DNA from: a virus
Reading direction: 5' to 3' (one strand)
IMG/VR virus record: IMGVR_UViG_3300031339_000034
Span: 1 to 29,784 of that record
Length of the DNA stretch: 29,784 nt
Under the pieces are notes generated by a model, which saw only the letters and a program-made list of their open reading frames with translations, did no database searches and had not been told where the DNA came from. The position numbers and the translations under genes were made by a program. Of the stretch, positions 8,801 to 16,671 are shown piece by piece; position 1 is the stretch's first letter; each line of letters opens with the position of its first letter.

Positions 8801-10560
8801 GAAGCACCTTGTGTTAGTGACTTATTGATTAGACTCATTGGGTCTAGGGCATGCCTTGAGATACTACCAAAGCCAGAAGTTACCATGAAGTTTTTAACTT
8901 TATCAAACACGTTAAATCTAGCTTCCATGTTCTTAGGGTCAGTAATATCCAGTGGGTTAAACTTGTGCTTGTGGTCTATGCTTATCAAAAAGTCAGCAGG
9001 GTCACGAGATACTACACGTACGTTACGTGGTTGCTTGCTTTTAGTCTTTCTCATTGCAGTACGTACAGAACCCATAGCATCTAGTTCAGCAAGGGTTACT
9101 TCTTTATAGTTACCGTCTGACTGTCTGCCAAGTATCTTGAAGTCCTCAGAGGTAATACCGAACTCACGTAAGTTGTAAGACATTGTGTCAACAGCTTCTT
9201 CTGCACTCTTCCATCCATTTTCGGCTGGGCCGTACACTGCGTGGAATGTCATGCCATCATCTGCATTAGAGATAGAAGACATGTTAGCACGTATGTCTGC
9301 ACTAGAGGCTCTGATAAAGTCATTACTAATCTTTATACGAGCGTTACTCTTAGCTTCATCAGACCAATAGATAGCTCCGTCTTTCTCGACAATACTCTTT
9401 AAGCTTGGGTCTACCATCTCTGATGTAAAGACACCATCGTTGTTGTGTACCTGAGGAAGCTCTGCACTAGCAATGTATTGCTCTCTAGTTGTTCCTGAGA
9501 GAGCTTGTGCGGTGTCATCTGTCTGGTCGGCTAGGATAGCATCGTGCATCTCCTTGCCCTTTTTCTGGTTGAATACCTTTGCATTTTCGACAGGTGAGGA
9601 AGGGGCCACACCAGCTCTTACAAAACGAGGTTTTGCTGAACTAATTAGACTTCCCACACCTCTAGCTGTAGCACGCAATGGTTGCCAGAACAACCCACCT
9701 GCATCAATAGCACTAAAGAAGTTATCAAGAAACTCGTCCTCAGAACCGTAGCTGTGCAAATCAAAAGCATCTCGCAACATACCTGTACGAATTACATCGT
9801 TAGGGTCATCAGAGAACAAAGAAGAGTTTTCGTTTACTATCTTTGCGTAAGCTTTAGCCGCAGACAACCTTTGTGCTGGTGGCATTCTACGTAGTGTTTT
9901 ACTCAAGTCATCCTTAGCCGCGCCCATTAAAAGGAAAGGCCAGTTCTCATCTTCCATGTCAATGTTATTAACCATTGTCTGTTCAACAAAAGGTACAAAC
10001 ATTTGAGCAAAATCTTTTATTAGTGTCATTGTTTCAGGGTCAGACTTAGCTACTTCAACAGCAAGCATTCCCTGTAGTTGGTTGTTACTATAGTTTACTT
10101 CGTCAACAATCTCTGCTGAACTAATACGGACAAACTCGTTGTCCATGTCCTGCGGAAACTCACTGTCTTCTGATAGGATTTTAGTAGAGTAATCATTACG
10201 TAAACTATACCTCTCGTTACTTAAATCCAAAGAAGCCTGCACCGCCGACATCTTAACATCATCTTGTATGTCTACATCTGAAATGATGTCTACAAGATTA
10301 GACTGGTCTGCCATGTATGAGTCGACTCTCTGTTGGTCTTCAACATACTCAGCAGTAGGTGAATAGCCCAACATGTCAAACTCAGCCATTATCTCTCTTT
10401 GGTTTGCGGAGAACTCTTCTGTCCCACCTTTCAATAGAGCTGTGTAGCTTGCTGTATTATTGTTTAAGCTTCTGTTTGGAGATTTATCTTCTACTGTTTC
10501 TTCTTCGAACATCGAAGTAACATCAGCAGGTTCTTCAAACATGTTGTCTATGTCTTCCAT
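5863..10560 (-). CDS. Giant internal virion/DNA-ejection protein, gp16-like position (1565 aa)
   Basis: The largest protein in the window, about 250 residues longer than T7 gp16 (1318 aa). It probably belongs to the ejectosome that carries DNA across the host envelope. The N-terminal 150 residues are acidic (two MFEE repeats at residues 8-11 and 17-20). No lytic transglycosylase motif (ES...GLMQ) is seen at the N terminus where T7 gp16 has it, so the peptidoglycan-cleaving part may have moved to the neighbouring GH24 protein (inference). The C-terminal third contains hydrophobic, possibly membrane-active stretches, for example near residues 1030-1060 (NLYLGLNPIRQIIVQGHQ) and about 1245-1265 (SMFMYAPAGVVLTQWLG), and a motif RNFTFNMNSAGDMPYNQ near 1200. 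ATG start; the preceding gene ends 14 bases upstream. Confidence 0.8.
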   Translation of the reverse strand: MEDIDNMFEEPADVTSMFEEETVEDKSPNRSLNNNTASYTALLKGGTEEFSANQREIMAEFDMLGYSPTAEYVEDQQRVDSYMADQSNLVDIISDVDIQDDVKMSAVQASLDLSNERYSLRNDYSTKILSEDSEFPQDMDNEFVRISSAEIVDEVNYSNNQLQGMLAVEVAKSDPETMTLIKDFAQMFVPFVEQTMVNNIDMEDENWPFLLMGAAKDDLSKTLRRMPPAQRLSAAKAYAKIVNENSSLFSDDPNDVIRTGMLRDAFDLHSYGSEDEFLDNFFSAIDAGGLFWQPLRATARGVGSLISSAKPRFVRAGVAPSSPVENAKVFNQKKGKEMHDAILADQTDDTAQALSGTTREQYIASAELPQVHNNDGVFTSEMVDPSLKSIVEKDGAIYWSDEAKSNARIKISNDFIRASSADIRANMSSISNADDGMTFHAVYGPAENGWKSAEEAVDTMSYNLREFGITSEDFKILGRQSDGNYKEVTLAELDAMGSVRTAMRKTKSKQPRNVRVVSRDPADFLISIDHKHKFNPLDITDPKNMEARFNVFDKVKNFMVTSGFGSISRHALDPMSLINKSLTQGASVAVDKSSAIERVVLNMAVEVFAKPFNAMKNEKQDMLYDIIKQQNKEQRFLTRQELIAQGLNGEEIKTLEGFRKVQDNLYFLENRDLGTTMRNQGYRVLTDNEGSKFYGKERGRLDVDMNNSVLFDGDTKTLVDKGNFNSVDLYNKGGTIVELRRPQKIDEQMVTHIVTRNQPSGSYTRGIRDNEQVLNYRAGYYKVKYDAPIFITKKVLDDNGKILYTKAIGTAQSTKEAKLLVEKRVSADSTTYNNDGVDESIYRFRDDVKDEPDLSPENIEWDLSTGGGRSSQRMRGERLEDSNENIDTSAQHIAGPVDSMVQAARGLSNRTTMRPYIDGVKKRFVDAYKTELPKDKFGKTVFPKNQGELNSMLLERGISGEKLGADMRSNFEYINYLENGYRNALDEGWKAGLNAVGKLLGQKTSTGERAAYWLADNTAPTQLGKNIAFNLYLGLNPIRQIIVQGHQSVQLASIHPKYFFTGLGSDFAKLTAMRMGSSADTAAKLDILRGADARTSGQMKQMHQEYMDSGIPSAIDKQSLVAGNLTEMTEYAQYTKSRNAIGMVGKGVATVLRTARKVGFDVGEETNMMTAWLSMRNAKAEKLGKFELSAKELEEVSAEARNFTFNMNSAGDMPYNQNLLSIPMQFLQVPHKAALQMMNNSLTRSEKARVAAFSMFMYAPAGVVLTQWLGDDFFEGVPDPIRTIVEDGAESAALNGLFSTLAGDEVDSDWSSLAPYNAGLLGFSEALFNTDLNSFYSESPSGQLFSANGRVTALANSVGRLINVFDKHETSDDLLLTVQSFLKLSSGYSNAAKAHYAYKTGQALSSRGDVLDTHVNKLESMLIAAGFPTSDSSWKYKTVMLKSEKMKAIKDDAKVFYDNIRSELVNKDVTNKSHRFTQMAISEFMRSYDGEDRDIMLDEVQKLIKRDALASDASVLLYIQKDAGIVSYEEQLQAIDTMPNISDEKKEILKNRVRIFNNWKEEGGK

Positions 10561-10574
10561 AATTTACCTTACGT

Positions 10575-11003
10575 TTATGTCTGGCTGGCGTTAAAGTTAG
10601 CACCCTGCATAGCAAGGTTACCTATAGCTTGGAATGTATTAGCTCTTGAAGCCGCATCAGCCGCGCTTTGCATTTGATTACCGACAGCTATGTTAGCTAT
10701 TCGTTGCCCAGCTTGGCTACCTACAGATTGGCTAAACACTGTACTCATTCCTCCCAAAACACCCGACTCTTGTGAACTACCCTCTGTTCCAGTATTTTCA
10801 CTAGCTTGCAGTATCCTAGCTCTCCTTACACGTTGTTCACGTATTCCTTGACTTCGGGCATCCCTATCTTGCCCTAGCTGTGTGTTCTGTCTTAGTTCAC
10901 CAGCTCTCTCCCGTCTACGTGCGGATGTTTTACTAGCATCTATAGAAGCTACTGTGCTTACACTAGAAGCAATTAATAGACCAATAGTTAACGGGTCTCC
11001 CAT
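10575..11003 (-). CDS. gp14-like internal virion protein (142 aa)
   Basis: Begins with a short hydrophobic Ala/Ser segment (DPLTIGLLIASSVSTVASI), followed by an Arg/Gln-rich helix (SARRRERAGELRQNTQLGQDRDAR) and a Gly/Ser/Ala/Gln-rich C-terminal half. The same order of features is seen in T7 gp14, the protein that inserts into the outer membrane during ejection, and the gene holds the gp14 position, between the gp13-like gene and the large ejection proteins. It is shorter than T7 gp14 (196 aa). The start overlaps the upstream gene by 16 bases. Confidence 0.72.
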   Translation of the reverse strand: MGDPLTIGLLIASSVSTVASIDASKTSARRRERAGELRQNTQLGQDRDARSQGIREQRVRRARILQASENTGTEGSSQESGVLGGMSTVFSQSVGSQAGQRIANIAVGNQMQSAADAASRANTFQAIGNLAMQGANFNASQT

Positions 11004-11278
11004 TTGTATACCCCCATTCCGTTATCAAGTGTCTCTAAAAGAGAACCATTTATAAATTTAATAAACCGAGAGTTGTGAGATAGGGAGTATATGTTGTCAA
11101 AACCTTCGTAGTAGAAGCCTTCTTTTATATCTTCCCAAACAACTATCCCTCTTTTCATAACAGACTTTTTAAAATTAAGCACTTTGCAATGCAGATAGGG
11201 ATTACCCTCTACAATTTCTGCTTGTACTACTAAATCATCGTCTTGATAGATTATTGCTATATTTCTTTTATCAGACAT
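10988..11278 (-). CDS. gp13-like small protein, possible GNAT-fold remnant (96 aa)
   Basis: Lies between tail tubular protein B and the gp14-like gene, the place of gene 13 in T7. The C-terminal segment HNSRFIKFINGSLLETLDNG, followed by MGVYKWE, resembles the final helix-strand of GNAT acetyltransferases and of T7 gp13 (N-x-x-x-I-x-F-L...G...F-x-I-T). The N-terminal part that would hold the acetyl-CoA loop is missing or unrecognisable, so catalytic activity is doubtful. T7 gp13 is needed for virion assembly. Overlaps its neighbours at both ends (8 and 16 bases). Confidence 0.68.
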   Translation of the reverse strand: MSDKRNIAIIYQDDDLVVQAEIVEGNPYLHCKVLNFKKSVMKRGIVVWEDIKEGFYYEGFDNIYSLSHNSRFIKFINGSLLETLDNGMGVYKWETR

Positions 11279-13652
11279 TAGTGCTTACATCCATTATGTA
11301 TGACCATCCTAGAATCTTACAATCCTTTTCTGGTTCTGTTTTAAATAACATCGAGAGCGTCCTGCCATTGCCTCTCAACTTCGTCTTGGTAGTAAGAACA
11401 TCCTCACCTGTATCGTAAGAATCGTTTACATCCTCAGGCATGTACACACGCTTGTTTTTGTATATCTGATTCTCTCGTCCCCACCTGTTACCGTTAGGGC
11501 TGTTGTGCCAATCCCATCGGGCTTGCATTATACAAGAAGAAGCGTTATCAGGTACTAAGTCACCACCTACTGTTTTAAAACCATCTTCGGTTTTTTTCAT
11601 GTGAGTGGAAATATGAGGAACTTGCTTACGTCTTTGGAAATCACCTTGAGGGCCGTAGCCTGTGATAAAGTAAGCTTCCGAGTCTGCACCTGCATTGTCC
11701 TTATCAACCCAGTCTTTGAAACTTGTATTCTTGTATGTACAGAAAGCTAATTGTAAAGGGCTTGCTGACCATAAGGCTATATACATTGTTTCTATTTCAC
11801 TGTCCAGTATAACGAGTTCGTTTATTCCTACTGCATCCGTTGCAGAAAAAACTTCGTCAGTTCCTACAAGAATAGTTAGAAAGTTAACTTGTTGGTTAAA
11901 AGGTTTAACTGCAAGAGGGCTTAACAACGTAGGTGTTTCGCCTTCCAAAGTTCCTAAAGTGTTAGGGGAAAAAGCTTGTAAGTTTAAATCAAGTAGAAGT
12001 TCTTTAGAAGTGCTGGCTATATTTCCCTCACTGTAAACCCACTTTAATTTATTTTCGTATCTATCATATACACCCGATGCCCTTGTCTTGGCTTCTATAG
12101 GTATAGCCTCATAGAAAGTCTGAATAGTATTCTTTGTCAAAGACTGGCTTGCAAAGACTCCCACTTCATTAGGTGCTACTGCAAAGATACCAGCAGTTCC
12201 CCAATAAAAAATAGTGCTACCGTCTTCTACAATACTGTCAGAGTTAACAGCTCCTTGGTCTGATACTTTTTCAACAATAAAAGCATCTGCTTGGAAACCT
12301 ATGTTAGTTCCTCCACTGATAGACCATACGCCGTTAGTTGCAAACACTAAAAGAGAACTACCCACAGCTATAAGTTCTTTTATTCCGTAAGCTTGGTCTA
12401 GTCTTATTAGGCCACCATCCGTAGCTAACAAGTCAGCCTCTAATTCATAAGTGGGGTCATTGTTCTGGTAACATTTATCTATGTTAGAAGATGCTGTAAC
12501 TAATTGAGAAAACAAGACGTAGGAAGACATACGAGGAGACCTTGTATCAGGAGAGATAGTATCGCCTGAAAAACCTGCATACCACATTCTTCCTGCAAAC
12601 TCTGCTACTGTTCTAGCTCCGTCAGGTGTTGTATCCAAATTTAAGGGAGCAGTTAAGTCAAGAGTAAGTGCTCCTGCCGATTCTTCAAACATATTGGTAT
12701 ACTGTTCTTTTCTACTTGGCCCTCTTCTTAAGGCATCTATAACAAAGAAACCCCTTGCCGCAGATGAGCTGAGTAAAGGAACAATACCTAACTCACTAGC
12801 TACAAATTTTGTAGGAGCACCTGTTTCTTCTGCGTAGTTAATCAAGCCTAAGGATACAACATCTGCGTTACTAGGGATAAAGAGAGTTCTGTCATCAAAC
12901 TCAACAATTGGGTCTAGTTTTCCATCCTCCCCACTTACTAAAGAAATGGATTCTCTTGGTCTTCCCCAAGACTGGTTACGTAGATTATAAAAATGTAAGT
13001 TAGGAGAATTTCCTCTGAAAGGTCTGACTTGTACAGCATCGTCGTCTAGCATATCCTTAATACTTCTATAAGGATAAAATTTAGTACTGCCGTCCTCTAG
13101 TGGCCTTGTTGTTTCAGGTCTTTCAAAAGGAACTTCAATACCAAACTGGTCACGTACTTTTAAAAATACTGTGTTTGAAGATACTGTATTATTTACTGGG
13201 TTATAGATTAGTCTGAGTATAGAGTGTTCACCAAACGCTCCTACTAATATACCATCAACAGTTGCAAAGCTACCTCTCTCTATATCTATTTTATCAGAGC
13301 TAAGTAAAACTTTTAAATTAAGAGTTGTGACTAGTTCAGGAATACCTTCTGAGAGGTTGAACACTAACAAGTCTTTACCGTACTGCACAACGATAAGAAG
13401 TTTTTCAGATATACCACCAGCATTCTCCCATTCAAAAGAACTGAAAGCTTTACCTTCGGCTGTTTCTGTAGGGATGTTTGTGATGTTACCTAGTTTGTTC
13501 ATACCTAAACGTCTATTACGAGAACCATCTCTGTTAAGGACAAAGTTCCTTTCATCAATAGATGCGTTCTCAGGAAAAGTTAAGGGACTTGCTTCGGTAA
13601 TTAAACCTTTAACAAATACATTAACCTCTATTGGTACTTTTTGAATTGCCAC
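11271..13652 (-). CDS. Tail tubular protein B (tail nozzle), gp12-like (793 aa)
   Basis: Forms the distal nozzle of the short tail. Its length almost equals T7 gp12 (794 aa). Typical family marks: an N-terminal VKGLITEASPLTFPENASIDERNF segment (broken in the family by varying residues), RNRRLGM, and the mid-protein EFAGRMWYAGF and GIKELIAVGSSLLVFATNGVWSI-type strands corresponding to the platform propeller region. It starts with GTG at 13652, preceded by GGAGAAGG at good distance, and overlaps the 66-aa gene by 32 bases. It is followed by gp13/gp14-like genes, the same order as in T7. Confidence 0.9.
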   Translation of the reverse strand: MAIQKVPIEVNVFVKGLITEASPLTFPENASIDERNFVLNRDGSRNRRLGMNKLGNITNIPTETAEGKAFSSFEWENAGGISEKLLIVVQYGKDLLVFNLSEGIPELVTTLNLKVLLSSDKIDIERGSFATVDGILVGAFGEHSILRLIYNPVNNTVSSNTVFLKVRDQFGIEVPFERPETTRPLEDGSTKFYPYRSIKDMLDDDAVQVRPFRGNSPNLHFYNLRNQSWGRPRESISLVSGEDGKLDPIVEFDDRTLFIPSNADVVSLGLINYAEETGAPTKFVASELGIVPLLSSSAARGFFVIDALRRGPSRKEQYTNMFEESAGALTLDLTAPLNLDTTPDGARTVAEFAGRMWYAGFSGDTISPDTRSPRMSSYVLFSQLVTASSNIDKCYQNNDPTYELEADLLATDGGLIRLDQAYGIKELIAVGSSLLVFATNGVWSISGGTNIGFQADAFIVEKVSDQGAVNSDSIVEDGSTIFYWGTAGIFAVAPNEVGVFASQSLTKNTIQTFYEAIPIEAKTRASGVYDRYENKLKWVYSEGNIASTSKELLLDLNLQAFSPNTLGTLEGETPTLLSPLAVKPFNQQVNFLTILVGTDEVFSATDAVGINELVILDSEIETMYIALWSASPLQLAFCTYKNTSFKDWVDKDNAGADSEAYFITGYGPQGDFQRRKQVPHISTHMKKTEDGFKTVGGDLVPDNASSCIMQARWDWHNSPNGNRWGRENQIYKNKRVYMPEDVNDSYDTGEDVLTTKTKLRGNGRTLSMLFKTEPEKDCKILGWSYIMDVSTNV

Positions 13653-13821
13653 TAGCCTTCTCCAACTTTGATGTTTCGAAGCTGTCTATCGCTCTATGCG
13701 CTTCAACTGCTGTTGTGTATGCACCTCGTAGTTCTAAAGATACTGAACCCTTACTAAGGGGAACGATATGTTTATAACCGAATGTTCCATCACCTACTAT
13801 TTTATATCCTTTATATTCCAT
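13621..13821 (-). CDS. Small conserved tail-module protein (66 aa)
   Basis: Lies between the two tail tubular genes. The N-terminal half is beta-like (MEYKGYKIVGDGTFGYKHI), followed by LRGAYTTAVEAHRAIDSF, a probable beta-alpha unit ending in a polar Ser/Lys tail. I recall similar small proteins in marine podoviruses but know no function. The start overlaps the stop of tail tubular A by one base (TAATG) and the end overlaps the tail tubular B start by 32 bases, so translation of the three is coupled. Confidence 0.75.
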   Translation of the reverse strand: MEYKGYKIVGDGTFGYKHIVPLSKGSVSLELRGAYTTAVEAHRAIDSFETSKLEKASGNSKSTNRG

Positions 13822-14609
13822 TAGTTCTCTCTGTTAAATGTTGGGTCTTTAGCAAACTTGCGGCTATTACGACCATAGTTAGGGTAGCTTATACCACGAT
13901 TTATTTTACGAGCTTTACGTGAAAGCCATCTGTTCTGTCTTCCTGCTTCTATTTCAGCTTTCTCGTCCTTAAACTGTCTAAGTTTAAATTGAGCCTTGCT
14001 CTTAGCTTCCTCTATTAGTAGAGGGAAAGCATCCTCAGGTAAGTCTGGGATAGCTGTATCCGTGTGAGACCAAACTGGAAGAGTGTAAGCGATAGCTTGT
14101 ACTTTACTTTCTTGCAATGTATCATCTACATTCCTATCGTAAGAATCAAACACCATGTAACTGTCATCAAAAGATGTATAGTACTGTGGAGCTATGTCAT
14201 TACGTACTAGTAACTCTACACCTGTAGGGTCAGTTATGATGTCTACGTAGGCATTGTCATTGTTTAATTGATTCTGTTTACGTAGAAATGCGTCTGGGTC
14301 TAGGTACTTGACAGGTAAATATTTCTTACGTGTTTCACCCGACTTTGCCTTGTTATAAGTAGTACTAAGCATGTGCTTAACATTGGTTTTTAGTTTTAAA
14401 TGTGTAGGAAGAGAGCTAGTCCCCGAAGCTATAAAAGTAACAAGCTTGCGTGTATGAGGCCAATCTCTGTTGACCATCATAGCATTGAATGTAGACTTAA
14501 CTATGGTAGCTACTTGCTCAGACTCTGTTGTATCAGTAATGCTATTTACTTCGTCACTGTCCATATCTGACAGTATTTCTTGCACTATCTCAAGGAGGGA
14601 GTATTTCAT
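13821..14609 (-). CDS. Tail tubular protein A (tail adaptor/gatekeeper), gp11-like (262 aa)
   Basis: The dodecameric ring that joins the portal to the nozzle. The family pattern is visible: an N-terminal helix (SLLEIVQEILSDMDSDEVNSI), then TESEQVATIVKSTFNAMM, NRDWPHTRKL near residue 47, a beta-rich middle (LPTHLKLKTNVKHM...), and a basic C-terminal helix (KAQFKLRQFKDEKAEIEAGR). Mature length is close to T7 gp11 (196 aa) plus an extension of about 60 residues ending in an Arg-rich tail. ATG with GGAGGG upstream; it shares one base with the previous stop. Confidence 0.87.
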   Translation of the reverse strand: MKYSLLEIVQEILSDMDSDEVNSITDTTESEQVATIVKSTFNAMMVNRDWPHTRKLVTFIASGTSSLPTHLKLKTNVKHMLSTTYNKAKSGETRKKYLPVKYLDPDAFLRKQNQLNNDNAYVDIITDPTGVELLVRNDIAPQYYTSFDDSYMVFDSYDRNVDDTLQESKVQAIAYTLPVWSHTDTAIPDLPEDAFPLLIEEAKSKAQFKLRQFKDEKAEIEAGRQNRWLSRKARKINRGISYPNYGRNSRKFAKDPTFNREN

Positions 14610-15292
14610 TACCAGTCACCTCCTGAGGTTCTTTTAATTAATATGGATGCTCCTGTTATTGTTATGGAGCCAGCGTTTGTTTTTACAAAGAACTGACCTC
14701 CGTTTGTGAAGAAGTCTCCTATTGTGAAAACACCTATATAGAAACTCATCAAGTAAGGAATAGTCTTACCAGCTTCTGCATACTCTGTTACAATAACATC
14801 AGTAGGTGTTGTAGCTCCACCAATATCTATTTTCAAAGTAAGCTCTGCGGCTGGTGCGGCTGTGGATGTTACTGGTAAGTTAATCCTTACATCGTAAGCG
14901 TCACCTTCTACCATAGGGGTCATCTTGCTGTTTAAAGAATCCCATAAGTTCCCAGTGCCTCGTATAGCTCTAGGAAGGTAGTCGTTGTTAGAATCTGCTG
15001 AGTTTCCATCTATAATTAGTTTTTGTTCAGACAAGGCATCTACTACTTGAACCGTTCCTGCATGTTTTTGGTAAGTCCAACCGTTAGGAGGATAAGTCCA
15101 AACAACACTACCTGTTCCTGTAGCTCTTGGAACCTTTCCTTCTGGTGCGCTATCTTGTCCTACTATTTTTACTGTTTCCCAATTACCTGAACCACCTCCG
15201 TCTGATTGATATACCGTTCCCTCAGAAGCTGTGCTTGCTCCTTTTGGTTCATGCCTTTCGGCATCGGGAATGTCTTTGTGCTGTATTGTCAT
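14609..15292 (-). CDS. Structural protein with fibre-like N-terminal motif (227 aa)
   Basis: The N terminus reads MTIQHKDIPDAERHEPKGAS, then TASEGTVYQSDGGGSGNWE, a motif I associate with head fibre/decoration-type proteins of podoviruses. The remainder (about residues 60-227) is beta-rich with Gly/Thr and resembles a jelly-roll-like trimeric domain. The first gene after the capsid terminator, before tail tubular A. I chose ATG 15292 because AGGAG stands six bases upstream; a TTG at 15310 would extend the frame by six residues without a ribosome-binding site and is unlikely. Function is inferred as head decoration or fibre. Confidence 0.75.
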   Translation of the reverse strand: MTIQHKDIPDAERHEPKGASTASEGTVYQSDGGGSGNWETVKIVGQDSAPEGKVPRATGTGSVVWTYPPNGWTYQKHAGTVQVVDALSEQKLIIDGNSADSNNDYLPRAIRGTGNLWDSLNSKMTPMVEGDAYDVRINLPVTSTAAPAAELTLKIDIGGATTPTDVIVTEYAEAGKTIPYLMSFYIGVFTIGDFFTNGGQFFVKTNAGSITITGASILIKRTSGGDW

Positions 15293-15312
15293 TACGTACT
15301 CCTGATACAAAA

Positions 15313-15336
15313 AAGGCCAGCTAAAAAGCCAGCCTT
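15313..15336 (-). terminator. Intrinsic terminator after the capsid genes
   Basis: On the minus strand: a nine-bp stem (AAGGCTGGC/GCTGGCCTT, two G-U pairs), 6-base loop, followed by T6. The G-U pairs become A/C mismatches on the plus strand, so it is built for leftward RNA. It stands directly after the two capsid-surface genes and before the tail genes, the place of T-phi in T7. Partial read-through would give excess capsid over tail protein. Confidence 0.8.
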
Positions 15337-15346
15337 AGTTTTTTTC

Positions 15347-15703
15347 TTATTGAGCGATTCGCTTGAACTTGACTACTACAGTACCAGCAGTGATTTCAGT
15401 TGAAGCAACAACACCAGTGTTATCATCTGCAATAGCGACGTTACTACCCTCTGTAGCAGTAAGCACGTTAACACCACCAATAGTCAATGTCTCAGTACCA
15501 GTTGTAGCAAAGGACACATCAACACCAGTCACACGCACACCGTCTAATACTGGGAAGAGAAACCCTAGAGGGCCATCTCCATCAAAGTTGATAGCGTACT
15601 CATTGTACAAACCTTCGGTTTTGATAATGCCTTCAACACCACCAGTGTCACGAGGGCCATATTGGTTAGACACACCAAGGCCCGAAGTTTTTTCATAACT
15701 CAT
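15347..15703 (-). CDS. Capsid-associated (decoration-like) protein (118 aa)
   Basis: Begins MSYEKTSGLGVSNQYGPRDT, a Gly-rich extended arm. From residue 45 on it is an all-beta, Val/Thr/Gly-rich domain (VRVTGVDVSFATTGTETLTI...) of Ig-like or spike-like type, without cysteines. It lies directly downstream of the major capsid gene (13-base gap) and upstream of a terminator, so it would be made in large amounts. That fits a head decoration protein. No enzymatic feature. Sequence identity to a named family was not recognised. Confidence 0.75.
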   Translation of the reverse strand: MSYEKTSGLGVSNQYGPRDTGGVEGIIKTEGLYNEYAINFDGDGPLGFLFPVLDGVRVTGVDVSFATTGTETLTIGGVNVLTATEGSNVAIADDNTGVVASTEITAGTVVVKFKRIAQ

Positions 15704-15716
15704 TTATAATTCCTTA

Positions 15717-16658
15717 TTATGCAATGTTAGTTGCAGAAGTGATTAGAATGAACAACGTATCTAAACGCTGTACACCAAAGCCCCAGCGAGAACGTGTAAC
15801 GAACTCATCACGAGCGCGGTCTTTGTTACGTTCGCCCTCTACTTTAGGCATTCTACGCCATGCACCCATAATAGGTTTACACTGGTCGTCTAAGATACAC
15901 ATACCGATGTTAGCTACAGCTCCTGTGATAGAAGTAGTGCCATCACCAAAATTACCTTTAGGTAGACGGTTAGATGTGATAATATCCCAGCCGTATAAAC
16001 GCATAACAAACTCTTGACCACGAGCCATACCCTCTTGTAGCAACATAGCACCAAACGGTGATACATCGTGAGTGATGGTTACAAGGTTATCAAGAGTGGT
16101 AGCCGCTACTTCATCCATGATAAACACACGACCTTCGGAAGGTACGTTAGCTTTACCAAAAGAAAGCTTGGCATAAGACAGTTGGTCTAGTGCAAAAATG
16201 CCGTTAGTCTCAGCAGAAGCTGTTCGATGAGAAAAACCATTGATGGTCATTGGGTCTCCGTCAGTCTGAGCAGAGTTACATACTGCTAAGAAACGTGACT
16301 CGTAAGTTTCTTGGAGAGCACGAGTAGATTCAGCAGAACGAGCCGCCATAAGTGAGTCAATCTGAGCACCATCTTCACGTAAGTCATCTGTAACGAACCA
16401 AGCATCACCAACGTAGTCAGTAATAGCCAAAGTAACAGTTCCAGATTCGATTGGGTTGTACTCAAGAGGGGTGTCTTCTGCCGCTTCTTGAATAGTAACT
16501 GTACCCACAGTTTTAATATTTAAAGTAGTACCTGAACCGAAGTCAGACACATCCCGAAACATAGTCATTGGTAGTAAGCCATCGTGCAAGTTCATCAAGA
16601 TAAAGTCAGAGTATTGCTCTGCTTCGATAAACGCACGGCTGTTATCAGTAATTTGCAT
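15717..16658 (-). CDS. Major capsid protein, HK97-type fold (313 aa)
   Basis: Builds the icosahedral head. The length fits podovirus capsid proteins (T7 gp10A 345 aa). Visible pattern: N-terminal arm, then the LHDGLLPMTMFRDVSDFGSG segment, a beta-rich E-loop region (LNIKTVGTVTIQEAAEDTPL), a long spine helix (LMAARSAESTRALQETYESRFLAV), and a C-terminal A-domain ending in GFGVQRLDTLFILIT. It follows the scaffold gene and precedes a decoration-like gene. No N-terminal protease or cleavage site is obvious. Confidence 0.9.
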   Translation of the reverse strand: MQITDNSRAFIEAEQYSDFILMNLHDGLLPMTMFRDVSDFGSGTTLNIKTVGTVTIQEAAEDTPLEYNPIESGTVTLAITDYVGDAWFVTDDLREDGAQIDSLMAARSAESTRALQETYESRFLAVCNSAQTDGDPMTINGFSHRTASAETNGIFALDQLSYAKLSFGKANVPSEGRVFIMDEVAATTLDNLVTITHDVSPFGAMLLQEGMARGQEFVMRLYGWDIITSNRLPKGNFGDGTTSITGAVANIGMCILDDQCKPIMGAWRRMPKVEGERNKDRARDEFVTRSRWGFGVQRLDTLFILITSATNIA

Positions 16659-16671
16659 TATTTAATCCTAG

